A DNA stretch of 64,000 nt. It comes from Acanthopleura granulata. Lineage: Eukaryota > Mollusca > Polyplacophora > Chitonida > Chitonidae. Numbering within the stretch: position 1 is the first letter of the stretch; every line of letters starts with the position of its first letter. Location of the stretch: positions 13,179,435 through 13,243,434 of the forward strand of contig JABBOT010000013.1 in assembly GCA_016165875.1 (NCBI GenBank). The letters are read 5' to 3'. The translations under genes and the position numbers were made by a program. Of the stretch, positions 23,401 to 33,530 are shown in pieces. The notes beneath the pieces are model-generated. The model saw only the letters and a program-made list of their open reading frames with translations, searched no databases and was not told the DNA's origin.

Positions 23401-25410
23401 CACCACGCTAAAGACACCAAACACCACATGCCACACGGCCACAGAGTATTTTATATCCCCACTGAAACACCATGCTAAAGACACCAAACACCACATGCTA
23501 CACGGCCACAGATTATTATATATCCCCACTGAAACACCACGCTAAAGACACCAAACACCACATGCCACACGGCCACAGAGTATTCTATATCCCCACTGAA
23601 ACACCACGCTAAAGACACCAAACACCACATGCCACACGGCCACAGAGTATTATATATCCCCACTGAAACACCACGCTAAAGACACCAAACACCACATGCC
23701 ACACGGCCACAGAGTATTCTATATCCCCACTGAAACACCACGCTAAAGACACCAAACACCACATGCCACACGGCCACAGAGTATTATATATCCCCACTGA
23801 AACACCACGCTAAAGACACCAAACACCACATGCCACACGGCCACAGAGTATTCTATAACCCCACTGAAACACCATGCTAAAGACACCAAACACCACATGC
23901 CACAATGCCCATTCATCGATACTTGACTAGTACTTATATTCATTCATTTATTTATTTGATTGGTGTTTTATGCCGCACTCAAGAAAATTTCACTTATATG
24001 ACAGCGGCCAGCATTATGGTGGGAGGAAACCGGGCAGAGCCACTGGACAGCACACAACCATCTGCAAGTTGCCGGCAGACCTTCCCACGTACGGCCGGAG
24101 CGGAAGCCAGCATGAGTTGGACTTGAACTAACAGCGACCACATTGGTGGGAGGCTTCTGGGTCATTGCACTGCACGAGCGCGCTAACCAACTGAGCCACG
24201 GAGGCCCCTGGCTAGTACTTATACTATCCATATATAACATCATTTCACAAGATGAAAGATCCCCATCCTGTCACAGTACAGAGATTACTGACATCAATTT
24301 AACCATGCAAAATAAATTTACACCAGTTATTATTAAAACCCAAAAAATATAACTTACACATAAAAATTAATAAAACTGACCTCATTTTCACATAACACAC
24401 AGGTATATTCATGTATATGTTGTGGTAACCAGATTAAAACATAGATACATCATGTACCAGAATGGATGTGATGTATATGATTGAAGCGTTTTTTAATAAT
24501 CTTATGCAAATTTCAGTTTCAATATAATATTTAAATGTAAATGTCTTATACTTAATTGGCCGGTGATGAGAGGGTTACCAGGACTTATAGCCCAGTATAT
24601 ACACAGTGTCTACACATCCACTAAACGTGCTGTAGTGTATAAAGTGTTGGCTAACTATAAAAAAATCGCGTATCTACATATACATAATTTATGCCTGAAG
24701 TGGTCAAGACGCCGAATCGGCATTGGAGCCGTCTCGCGAGATTAACTCAGTTTGGTGGGTGAGTGGGTGCTCTCGCAAAAATAACGCAAAATAACGCTAA
24801 GGAGACGTCATTTCCGGTAGTCACTTCATCTACCGAAAATCATTTTCGATCACCAGAAATCCTTTTAGCGTTATTTTGCGTTGATTTGAGAGAGCACCCA
24901 CCGGAACTCACGTCTTGTTAGAGTTATTTTGCTTTAGTTTCCGAGAGCACCCACGCAAAATAAACAGAAGATATACATACTGCTCATTATAGAAGAAAAT
25001 TAAAATCCTTAAACTTCAAACGTTTCCATACCTGGTACAATGATCTGTCTAATAAACTCCAGTTCCTTCTCAAACACATAGTAGCAGCCGTCATATGTTT
25101 TGGTGTGCTCGTCATATTGCGGATCCCATTGTCTGAAGCACATCGACCACAGCCCTCCGTTCTCGAACTTCTTCGACAATGACCGATCGAAGCCATTCTG
25201 GAGCCAGTATGGTGTGGACAGAGCGATGGACAGAAACACGGCTCCCACAAAACTGACGCTCATGGCGGCGACATATACTTTGTCCATTGCCATGATGATG
25301 GCAGGAGACACGTCAATATCTGCGTTGTTATGTTCACCTGAAAGCCACTTCAGTTCACCAGGCTGGCTCGTCTCTTGACAGAGAGCTTCACCGTTGTCGG
25401 GCGAAACCAT
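20447..25410 (-). CDS. Claudin/PMP22-like four-TM protein B
   Basis: Exons are 25410-25032, 22140-21994 and 20676-20447, with phase-1 introns and GT-AG borders throughout. From the first ATG this gives 251 residues. An internal ATG at 25293 gives 212 residues and an N terminus (MAMDKVYVAAM) the same length as in the paralogues. The 39-residue extension is hydrophilic and has no signal-like segment. TM1 is followed by STPYWLQN, GGLW-x2-C and YDGCYYVF. Exon 2 begins GWF and codes TM2. Exon 3 has TM3, the loop TFWMPDPEKNVLSWSF and TM4. The tail is about 25 residues and ends SRYRY, with several Tyr. Its role is inferred from the fold: a membrane-organising or junctional tetraspan. The donor of intron 2 is a (GTGA)4 tract. 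Introns carry five SINEs, a MITE, a foldback element and the 67-bp minisatellite. Confidence 0.83.
20789..21049. repeat. MITE family M1, intact copy (gene B intron 2)
   Basis: The ends are inverted: GGCCATCCTTAAAAACATG, then TTCGTTGGGTGTCACC, against 'tccaacaaacactttttaaa' followed by GGATGGTCC. The element is about 260 bp with an A/T-rich interior. It is one of the clearest M1 copies for defining the terminal repeats. Confidence 0.8.
21165..21405 (-). repeat. tRNA-derived SINE (gene B intron 2)
   Basis: The tail 'cttatttgtttatttc' leads to 'attggtgttttatgccgtac', 'aggttgctggcagatcttcc' and 'gaggctcctggg'. The copy is in the same sense as gene B. The terminal head is lost. Confidence 0.85.
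21515..21690 (+). repeat. Dispersed element M3, partial copy (gene B intron 2)
   Basis: It begins 'aattaccctaaatcacctaa' and 'aattttgtccatgac', continues 'agttctaatgactttagaaa' and 'gaggtttgtttgg', and matches the other M3 copies. Confidence 0.6.
21750..21902 (-). repeat. tRNA-derived SINE, truncated (gene B intron 2)
   Basis: The tail 'atttatttatttatttggtg' is followed by the body through 'ggcagaccttcccacgtatg' and 'gaggaagtcagcatg', where it stops abruptly. This is a 5'-truncated insertion in gene-sense orientation. Confidence 0.8.
22256..22525 (-). repeat. tRNA-derived SINE, near full length (gene B intron 1)
   Basis: It runs from the tail 'atttaattacttatttgatc' through the body to the head 'gctaacccgcttggccactg' with box-A remnants. 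It lies about 115 bp downstream of the exon 2 acceptor region, in gene-sense orientation. Confidence 0.85.
22738..22925 (-). repeat. tRNA-derived SINE, internally deleted (gene B intron 1)
   Basis: The tail 'ttatttcattggtgttttat' is followed by a shortened middle, because the 'ggccagcattatggtgggag' block is missing. It ends at 'agcgaccgcattgatagg'. Gene-sense orientation. Confidence 0.8.
23188..23905 (+). repeat. 67-bp minisatellite, about 10.7 copies (gene B intron 1)
   Basis: The unit is 'ccactgaaacaccacgctaa', 'agacaccaaacaccacatgc', 'cacacggccacagagtatta' plus 'tatatcc', 67 bp. Copies are almost identical. The last five alternate between 'attctat' and 'attatat', giving a 134-bp dimer. 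Because 67 is not divisible by three, the repeated 62-codon frames on the minus strand are artefacts. Confidence 0.95.
23939..24211 (-). repeat. tRNA-derived SINE, full length with target-site duplication (gene B intron 1)
   Basis: Tail (TTTATT)n, a complete body and the head ending 'gagccacggaggcccctgg'. A 12-bp direct repeat CTAGTACTTATA flanks it at 23927-23938 and 24212-24223. It inserted directly next to the 67-bp array. Gene-sense orientation. Confidence 0.92.
24763..24954. repeat. Foldback element with extra half-arm (gene B intron 1)
   Basis: The left arm GTGGGTGCTCTCGCAAAA, then ATAACGCAAAATAACGC, pairs with 'agcgttattttgcgttgat' followed by GAGAGAGCACCCAC ending near 24901. A third, diverged copy of the right arm follows at about 24918-24954 ('gagttattttgctttagttt' plus 'ccgagagcacccac'). 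There is no coding capacity. Confidence 0.8.
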
Positions 25411-26467
25411 CGACTCAGGTGGGACAGGGTGGACAGGTTGTTATACCACGTACATGAACTTGAGAATGGCTGCAGTCGCGTTCTAATAGTCACCTTGTCA
25501 GTGTTGATTTTTGTATTAAAATAACCTCATTAATCCCTCGCAATTTTATTCCATCAGTCGTAGAAAATGTATATTGTTCTGTATGTTTTATTGTACGTTA
25601 ATTATTTGTTTTCCTGCATGCATGTATATTTGTATTATTATGTTAGTGCAAATAGAAGAAGAAAAGATCTGTATAGTCCAATTTGCCTTTACTTAGAACT
25701 AATACGAAACTCTTAAACAGATCATATGATTTAATCACATTAACCTATAATTAACGTTGTTTTAATGTGGCGTCAAGGCACGTATAATAAAGTACTCAGT
25801 ACATTGAAAGCGCAAATAATCTGCACATGTACATGATGATCGGTTTCATTTTAGTCTTCGTCACTCGTAATCGGAGGTGAAAAAAATCAAATATATTGGA
25901 TCAGTAGCCTATACTATTTTAGCCCAAGCATAGTGTGCGTACCATAATTCCTCAAACTTTTCGCACATGAAAGAGCAACTTTCAGTGCAATTTATTCACG
26001 ATTTGATTTGATTTTGAAGACACAAACTACATTGGATAGATTGGCCAGTTTCGGAGCTTCACAAAGAGTATAATTTTTATCAGTCAACACAGAATAATGC
26101 CTTCAGAATATGCTTGAATAAACACCTTGTAAACAGGCGAATAGGTTGAAGAATTACAGTATGCAAACAATGACGCCCATATGTTTAATTTTGTCTCCCA
26201 CCCAGCGTGGGCTAGATGCAAAGATTCCATCCAACTAAGAGCTGACGGCATAATGTCCTTAACTGAAATGTTCAGTTGAGATTTAAAACGTTTTAATTTG
26301 TATAACATTGTCTTGATTGTAACATTGTGTTCAAATGTTGTTATAATATGCCTTTACCGTAATGCTGTAGAAAAGGTTGCTATAAAAAATTATTAGCATA
26401 CAGAAAGTATATATGAGGTATTACATGTATTATAATGGTTGTAATTGTTGACACTTTCAGTAGTTTG
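25411..26467. other. Gene-free stretch upstream of gene B
   Basis: This holds the gene B promoter side. A CAGGTG E-box lies at about 25414-25419, with 'gtggacaggttg' just beyond it. The rest is AT-rich, with no exon recognised. Confidence 0.45.
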
Positions 26468-26607
26468 CACATTGAAGGCTGAATATCACTTAAATGTTGT
26501 GCGAGAGAAAGGTGGAAATAATAACCCAGTCGACGCTTCACGTCTCGTGGGTTGTTATTTCCACCTCTCAATCGAACAATATTTATGGTATTCAACCTTC
26601 ACTGTGC
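26468..26607. repeat. Hairpin/foldback element (about 140 bp)
   Basis: The left arm, from 'gcacattgaaggctgaatat' to 'aaaggtggaaataataaccc', pairs imperfectly with the right arm, from 'tgggttgttatttccacctc' to 'attcaaccttcactgtgc'. The two 60-bp arms surround a loop of about 20 bp, 'gtcgacgcttcacgtctcg'. This is either a MITE or a locus able to make a small-RNA-type hairpin. Confidence 0.75.
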
Positions 26608-27049
26608 AATATACTTTCAGAAAATAGTTTGAAACTAATGTTCCAACTTGAAAAAAATATATATTTCTTACGTCATATGTGTGATATTTTCACATTAAAT
26701 TTCAAAATCATTGTAAGTCATGCTATTCTGCGCCTGAGCACAAGCTCTGAAGACATTCTTAAGTGCTGTGTCCCAAAATGCATGTCTGCACAAAATTACC
26801 TTTTCTGTGACGTTTTGCCCAGGTGTAATTTTATTTATAAAGCTGCAATTCTCCGTATGCTCAAAAGTAATCCAAAAACAGTGTCCTTGTACATGTATTT
26901 TGTTAAACACCTTTTCATTCTCGGTCTTTTTACTTCCACCAAAAACATAGCAAGAATGATCTTTTTTTTTTTGAACTGCTTCAAAATAATATCTTACATG
27001 ATACTGTCTAGTAAAAACGGCTTATCAGTAAGCCAAACTTTTAAAACCG

Positions 27050-27305
27050 TTATGGGGGTTAGTGAGGCAGCGCGGCGTAATGGTCCAGGTGCCTCCCGTC
27101 AATGCTGTCACCGTGAGTTCACGTCCTGGTGGCTTCCTCTTTGGCCCTACGTGGGCAGGTCTGCCAGCAACCCGCGGATGGTCGTGGGTTTCCCCCCGAG
27201 CTCTGTTCCATTTCTCCCCACCATAATGCTGGCTGTCATCGTATAAGTGAAATATTCTTGAGTACGGCGTAGAACACCAATCAAATAACTAACTAAATAA
27301 ATAAA
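27050..27305 (+). repeat. tRNA-derived SINE, near full length
   Basis: A degraded head 'gggggttagtgaggcagcgc' is followed by 'gtgagttcacgtcctggtgg', the complete body and the tail 'caaataactaactaaataaa'. An internal block of about 12 bp is missing next to the B-box. Confidence 0.85.
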
Positions 27306-27344
27306 TAGTAAAATTATAAAACCATTATAGCTCAGCTGATTTTG

Positions 27345-27640
27345 CATATGGTTATGGCTGATTGAGGCTGACTAACTTGATTCTGGATGACTGACTGTGG
27401 CTGACTGGCTGATTCTGACTGACTGATTCTGGATGACTGACTGTGGCTGACTGGCTGATTCTGACTGATTGATTCTGGCTGACTAATTCTGGTTGATTGC
27501 TTCTTGCTGACTTATTCTGGCTGACTGATTCTGAATGACTTATTCTGGCTGATGGAGAGACTGGACTACTGTCTGATCTTAGCTAACAGACATATCCTGA
27601 TGACTGACTAATCCTGACTGATTCTGGTTAATATTGTACG
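27345..27640 (+). repeat. Degenerate (ctgactgattctgg)n minisatellite
   Basis: Repeats of 'ctgactgattctggatgact' and 'gactgtggctgactggctga' with an irregular 12-20-bp period. One block of about 50 bp is duplicated. It fades into similar but diffuse sequence to about 27800. Confidence 0.8.
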
Positions 27641-27989
27641 ACAGATTAACCACTGCTGATCTTGACTATACAAAACTGACTACACGGCCACGATTGACTC
27701 ACTGGTCAGTTAGTGACCACAACAGGTTGATAACAAATTAACAGATCACAACTTACGGACCAGATCATGATTAACTGCAGACTAGCTACGGATGACTGGT
27801 CAAGACTGACCACCTGGAGAGGAAGTCACATTGGTGGAAGATTCGTGGTCTCCGATGACCTCCATGTAAGAAAGCACCATCAGCCCATCATTGCTTTGAT
27901 GAAACCCTGAGAACCATGAGAGCAAGGAAATCGTGAAAATTTCCTCTCATTGAATGAAACTGACTGAATATAAAAGTCCTGGTTGATGC

Positions 27990-28045
27990 AGTGAATTGTT
28001 ATGGTGGGAGGAAAACCGCCAGAGCGCAGAGGAAACGCACACTTA
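27990..28045 (-). repeat. SINE fragment
   Basis: Only the 'ttatggtgggaggaaaaccg' and 'ccagagcgcagaggaaac' portion of the SINE body is present. Confidence 0.45.
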
Positions 28046-29690
28046 GTGATTGAAAAGCAAACACCTACACCACTTGTCTATCTTCAATGAAAGAAAACAA
28101 CACACCAGCTGTAAATACAAAACACGACTACACAAACACACTAGCTCCACCACTAAGAGTGAATGCAAGAAACAACACACAGAATACAAAACAAGTGATG
28201 AAATTTAATAATTCTTTTATTCAGGAATGTCCTTGGGAAGTATAAAAAAAATGCTTGCATGAGGAGCTTATGTACAGCGATGATAAAATAATGCATGCAT
28301 CTTAAAACAACGTTATATGCAAATCCTATACAGAGGGCAAAAACACCACTACAAAAGCATATCTGGGAAAAGTTAATGTACAAAATTCTACGTATAAAAT
28401 TAAATACAATCATGTATTATGTTTCTTCTTATAAAATTTAAGGCGGCAATTTTTTAAAATTTAAAAATGAACTGGTCAAACAGCTAGGAGATTATGATGG
28501 TAAGGTTGCATATGTGTACGTATATCAATGATATATTTTGAAATTGTGAAGGCCCTATAACTGCTATAAAATACATGAATAAACAATATTGGAATGTTTT
28601 TGTCTAATTCAGATTTAGCCCCATATGTGTACTTTAATATTTTTCTCTTATTACTTGATGGCATTCAGGTTTCTAATGCTTGCAATTTCAAATATTTGCA
28701 GGTTTTGCTGGAATTCGCCATCCAATGAAGTGCGTTTCTCAAATCCCTTGGCATAAGAACCAATGCTGGATTCAAACACACAATGCCATTGGCCACTGGC
28801 ATGAGATATTCTGCCTAAATCAAACCATTGAACCAATCAGCCATCAGAATGGACTGTATGAATCCCAGGATTCATATTTTCCCTAAAAGGCCTAAAATTT
28901 CGACCACAACAAATTTGTCCATTTTTCCTGTTTTCGAGGGTTCTGCTAATTATAGAAAGTTGTTTTGACGTTAGTTTGATAGGTACAATGATATGCTACC
29001 TGAAAAATATATTTGGGAACCATATTTCATGACAGAAATTGGTTTCTAAAATGCACATTATGAACAAAATTTTTATTCACTTACGGTATCTGCTCCATAT
29101 TAATAATATTAATAAGTCGTATGAATCAATATATACACCACATACAACGTGAATTTACTGTAATTACACAGCTTGGAGGTACATGTATATACACAGATAT
29201 TGTTCAAGGAATGGTCAATGTTATGGTATATATAAAAGGATAATAGCATAAAAATCTTCAGACATTGAACATGTACCAGACTTTGTGAACGCTTACATGT
29301 AACTGTACAACAGAGAGTCAGGGAGTATACTGTAGATGTATGTCAAAATTTGATTGACAGATCAGGGGAGGCTTTTCATACACCATCTCATGCAGGGACG
29401 CTTGGTTTTACAAATGGTCTAAACCTTCAGTGCTACATGCAGTTTAAATTATCTCAACAACTCTTGATTTTATCATCATTGTTGGTTCCTAAAATTTTTT
29501 ATTCTGATTGGCTATTATTAACGACTGACTGTCATCTTAAAGTTTTGACTCCTCCCTTATCAACCCTATATCCTGCATAGACTGAAGGTGGAGCATTTTC
29601 TGACATCCACTCAAACATGCAGTCCTCCTGTGATTGACAGAAAAAAACCACACCCTAAATACAAATTGGCATAGAGAACAGTTTGATTGA
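28046..29690. other. Gene-free stretch between genes B and C
   Basis: No exon was recognised. It includes a partial M3 copy at about 28880-29060 and otherwise AT-rich unique-looking sequence. Confidence 0.5.
28880..29060 (+). repeat. Dispersed element M3, partial copy
   Basis: It carries 'ccctaaaaggcctaaaattt' and 'gttctgctaattatagaaag', followed by 'ttgttttgacgttagtttga', colinear with the copies at 21515 and 37640. Confidence 0.55.
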
Positions 29691-29694
29691 CAGG

Positions 29695-32546
29695 TCAGTC
29701 CCTCCTCTTGTCAGATCCATAGTGTTCCTCTGGTTGGTTGAAGAAGTGATCTCGGAGACACGACACGATGAGCGACATTCCCGAGAAAACAGAGAAAAAT
29801 CCTGCCAAGACGCAAAGCCCGAAGGACCACGAGTGGTAGTTACGATCGGGTTGAGGCATCCAGAATCGGTCCTGAGAACGAACCCCGAAGATGGTCACAG
29901 AGAGAGTTGACAATGCGGCTGTAATGATAAGAAAATACAAAATGGTTTGTGGAAGTTTGAATCAGAGTTTCATGACTGTGGCATGTTATTTGTCAAGTTA
30001 GGCCATCCTTAAAAATATCTTTGTTTGTCGTTACCAGACTGACCTTTCAAACAAAGGCTGTACTCAAAGTTTTTCTTGGCATTTTGATGGAAGTCCTCTT
30101 TTTTTTTGTCATTATTTCTTAAATACTGCTATCTTTTTCCTGAGCCAAAATAAGAAAAAAAATTCCCTACTGACCAGCCCTGTTTTTTCTCCTAGATTCT
30201 GGTTCCACCCAATGAACAGTTTTTGTAAAGATGGCCCTAACATTGGAGCAGATACATACATTAAATTTACACAACACATACTCAACTACTCCACATCATT
30301 GGCTTACATGTATAAAATTTCATGACATTTTTCATGAACTAAGTTTTGCAGCAACAGTTATACAAGTTGCATCACACATGCCAAGCAGCTTACCTGAAAT
30401 TGTTTGCCTTACCAGAGATTCATTGGCTTACCACAGATTGGTTGCCTTACCTGAGATTGATTGTCTTATCTGAGATTGATTGCCTTATCACAAATTGGTT
30501 GCCTTACCATCTTTGGCTTGAGATATTTTGGCTTACCTGGGATTGGTTGCATTACCTGAAAGTGAAATCCTTAACTGACACTTGGCTGATTGCCTTACCT
30601 GAGATTAACTGCCTTACCTGAGAAGAAGCTAAGGAAGCATGATGTCTTCTGGTAGACAGGTGAGAAGAGGCTGCCCAGGAGATACTGGAGCTGTATCAGA
30701 ACTGCCAAGCCTCCAATTAACATGTTCAGGCTCATGAAGAACTGGACGGCAATGAACCAACCTGAAAACAAAAGCACCGCAACACATTCATCGAATAGGT
30801 ATTTATTTATTTCCTTATTCGATTGGTGTTTCATGCCGTACTCAAGAATATTTCACTTATACTTATATATTATGGCGGGAGGAAACCAGACAAAGCCTGG
30901 GGGAAACCCATTACCATGCGCAGGTTGCTGGCAGACCTTACCACATACATCTGGAGTGAAAACAAATTTATTTTTTAGGCAAACACTTAAAATTGTGTGT
31001 TGGACGCAGACAAGCAACCCTACCAAAAACAACCCTACTCAAAGTTTTTACTGGTATTTTGTTAAATTTTTTTTTCCTTTTTCTCTTCATGTTATTTCTT
31101 TAAATTCATATCTTTTTCAAGAGCCAGAATATAAACAAAAAAAAACTCGCTTTCAATTGACCCGTTCTTTTTTCTCATTACACCCAGTCGGATTACACCC
31201 GAAAATCAGTTTTTTTAAGGATGGGCTTATTTCATTTTTAGTGCCTTATCTAAGATACGTTTTTTTCCCCCCTTATATGACACACTCAAAGCAGCCATAG
31301 CTGGATTCAAGCACAGGATCTCATTAGGCAGGAGTCCAGCTGACGGTCAAAACAAGCAAGCTCTTCAGGTACATGATTCCTTGTTTCTCATCACAATATT
31401 TTGAAAAACTGGTACGGGCAGCAGGAGAATTTTCATTTTTCATACACATGTGTTAAGTATGTATGGATGCTTGGGTTTTACGTCATACTCGACAATTTTT
31501 CATATGACGATGACGAGGAGTCCTTAGAATGCAGATATGCTGCGTCTTCTTGTGGCAGGATGAATCCATGCCACCAAAGTGCTGCCGCCACTGTAAGATC
31601 ATGCCCAAGACACCTGGTATGACACCCAACCCAGTCACATTATACTGACACCGGGCCGACCGGTCCTGTTTACTTCGGTTCTTCATTTTTCGTTATCATA
31701 CACTTACATCAGCTGGATTTTATTATAGTCTCATCTTTTATGACAATTTCTGGGGAAAAAATGAAATTATGAATTCTGATGTGCGAGTTAAGTCATGTAC
31801 AGGGGGTGATGGGAAACAAGGAATCAATTCTGAATCGCCTGCAAAGTGGAGCCCATATAATGCTTTGGAATTACTGCTTTAATCAGTTGGTAAAGACTAC
31901 AGACTTTTCACGATGAACACCTGAGGAGTGGGTCTGGTAATGGACATCAATGACAGCAACCTAAACTTTACAACTCCCAACCCTTAACTATAGCTGTCTG
32001 ACAAGACTACCTGACATAGCGATGTCTGAAGACTTAAAACACGCATTTACATATCTACATGTAAGCGAACCTAATTAAGTCGATGCTACACAAATGTCTG
32101 CTGTAGAGTGTATAGATAATACAGTGGCCTCTAGTGACGCACTGTATAGCACTTGGCCAGCGAGGGCCTTCGTGTTATCTGGCTTAATTATGTCCCCTGA
32201 AAGTCAAGATTGAAACAGATTAATTAAACATTTCTTATTTATTTGCACACCTGGATTATACCTTCAATCCAAATAACACCGTACCTGGAAGCATATATTT
32301 CCTCACATAGTCGTATTCACGGGCGAAGATATACCAACAGCCAGAGTAGTTCTTGCCCATGTAGTCCTGAGGGAAATTCCATTCGTTCAGACAAAACTGC
32401 CAAAGCCCACAGCGAATGAATTTGTGCTTGGAGTCGCCATACTGTTTCTGTTCCATCCAGAACGGCGTCACGAAGGACACAAACATACATAAGGCAGATA
32501 TCAACGTGAGGATAAAGCCATATTTGAAGAATCTGTCCGCCGCCAT
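29695..32546 (-). CDS. Claudin/PMP22-like four-TM protein C
   Basis: Exons are 32546-32285, 30761-30618 and 29918-29695. Both introns are in phase 1 and GT-AG, giving 209 residues. TM1 (about residues 9-27) is followed by TPFWMEQ, then CGLW-x2-C and YSGCWYIF. Exon 2 begins GWF and gives TM2. Exon 3 gives TM3, the loop DRFWMPQPDRNYHSWSF and TM4. The tail is short and charged and ends SDKRRD. It is the shortest paralogue and shows the family plan most plainly. The ATG lies in CAAGATGGCGGC. Upstream are TGGACGAGTCCA and CAGGTG, shared with D and E. Intron 2 carries an M1 MITE and a tandem array of donor-like sites. Function is inferred only from the fold. Confidence 0.87.
30001..30236. repeat. 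MITE family M1, intact copy (gene C intron 2)
   Basis: Ends GGCCATCCTTAAAAATATC and 'cagtttttgtaaagatggcc' are inverted repeats of about 38 bp. They are flanked by TTA on the left and CTAA on the right. The acceptor of exon 3 lies about 80 bp away (29919-29920). Confidence 0.82.
30385..30620 (-). repeat. Minisatellite made of 5' splice-site copies (gene C intron 2)
   Basis: About eleven units of 19-24 bp follow the real exon 2 donor on the minus strand. The real junction TTCTCAG/GTAAGGCAG is followed by TTAATCTCAG/GTAAGGCAATC and further units. At least five keep CAGGTAAG or CAGGTAATG, others GGTAAG. Between the GTAAG words the repeats read 'gcaatcaatctcag' on the minus strand. Confidence 0.8.
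30795..30965 (-). repeat. tRNA-derived SINE, truncated (gene C intron 1)
   Basis: The tail 'tatttatttatttccttatt' leads to 'gattggtgtttcatgccgta' and the body to 'ggcagaccttaccacataca', where it stops. It begins about 30 bp from the exon 2 acceptor (30762). Gene-sense orientation. Confidence 0.82.
30977..31225. repeat. MITE family M1 copy (gene C intron 1)
   Basis: The left end 'ggcaaacacttaaaattgtg' and 'tgttggacgcagac' is matched in reverse by 'cacccgaaaatcagtttttt' and 'taaggatgggc'. It directly abuts the truncated SINE, so one may have inserted in the other. Confidence 0.7.
31455..31690 (-). repeat. Dispersed repeat S2, reverse copy (gene C intron 1)
   Basis: In reverse orientation it shows 'gggttttacgtcatactcga', 'gtcttcttgtggcaggatga', 'ccaccaaagtgctgccgcca' and the end 'cacattatactgacaccggg'. 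The copy at 59400-59675 shares these blocks on the plus strand. Confidence 0.65.
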
Positions 32547-32602
32547 CTTGGTCGCTGGTTGTACCTTTCAGGTGTGTGGACGAGTCCAAGTCAAACTAGG
32601 TC
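32539..32602 (-). promoter_or_regulatory. Gene C start context and shared promoter element
   Basis: The start codon lies in CAAGATGGCGGC (32539-32550 on the minus strand). This is a perfect fit to the TISU consensus SAASATGGCGGC and to a YY1 site. About 27-45 bp upstream are CACCTG and the palindromic TGGACGAGTCCA (32577-32588). The equivalent element occurs upstream of genes D and E. Confidence 0.45.
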
Positions 32603-33359
32603 AAGGTGTGACAACTGTGAGTTCCCGCACAGGTGAGCATTCCATGAAGGTAAACTGATTTGTTTCCTGTTTTGGAAGGCAACATATTGTTAAAATAAAC
32701 ACCTTATTAAAAACGAGAGCTGTTTGGGCGAATTAAAATTAAATCATCGTTTATAGGTATCTTTTATTGCTTATTGTAAAACTTGATTTTCAGCGTTAGG
32801 TCATTCACATATTTGAACGGTGAATATTTTCATCCGGGCGTTCCAGCGGATGTAAAGCTCGTGCAATTTCAAAGGTGAGTTCTTGAAAGGGAGACAAATC
32901 ATTTCGAGAAAAAAAAATTAAGATTAATTATAACTAACAGATGCAAATACATAAATTATATATGTAGTTACGAAGCAAAGTCATTCAGACACATGCAAAG
33001 TTGTTATTTTTGGACAGCATAAGCCCAAAGGAATGTAACCATTTAAATACATACACATTTACCTTAATTCATTCCACTTACTACTATCAGCATATCCGTG
33101 AATGGCTTATATACTGCGCAATTGATTTCGAAAGTAATTACGTACATATTATTTGCTTCATTATGTACACAGGGACCAAGCAGTAGCTTATTTATGAAGA
33201 GATAAGTCGACATCTGTGAACTAAAAAAAAGGGCAAAAAACAAAAACAACAACAAAAAAACAAACAAATAATAACCCAATCCCATGAAAAATTTCGGCGA
33301 AAAGAAAAAACAAACAAAACAATGATGTGTCTAAAAAACAACACACTAACAACAACAAA
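32603..33359. other. Gene-free stretch upstream of gene C
   Basis: AT-rich, with A-rich simple sequence at about 33220-33360. No exon was recognised. Confidence 0.5.
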
Positions 33360-33530
33360 TCGGGCAGAGTTAGTTGGAAATGACCGTCCGCAGGTTGCTG
33401 GCGTGCGATCGAAGAGGAAGCCAGCACGAGCTGGCTTTGAACTTAGGTCGATCTCATTGGTAAGAGGCCCATGGGTCATTGGGCTGCACTGATGTGCTAA
33501 CTTCCTTGGCCACCTGGTGTGAAATACACC
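33360..33530 (-). repeat. tRNA-derived SINE fragment
   Basis: Only the 5' half is present: 'tccgcaggttgctggcgtgc', 'gaggaagccagcacgagctg', 'gaggcccatgggtcattggg', and a head remnant to 'ccttggccacctgg'. Confidence 0.75.

Noticed and set aside
23341..23943. Four 62-66-codon minus-strand frames with near-identical peptides
   Set aside because: Products of the 67-bp minisatellite; each frame terminates when the period shifts it.
26494..27246. 250-codon plus-strand open frame, the longest in the window
   Set aside because: It starts inside a hairpin repeat, crosses AT-rich DNA and ends inside a SINE. The peptide is low in domain-like character and I recognise no family.
30722..31300. 192-codon plus-strand frame
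   Set aside because: It is antisense to gene C exon 2 and then runs through a SINE and a MITE, with no splice or homology support.
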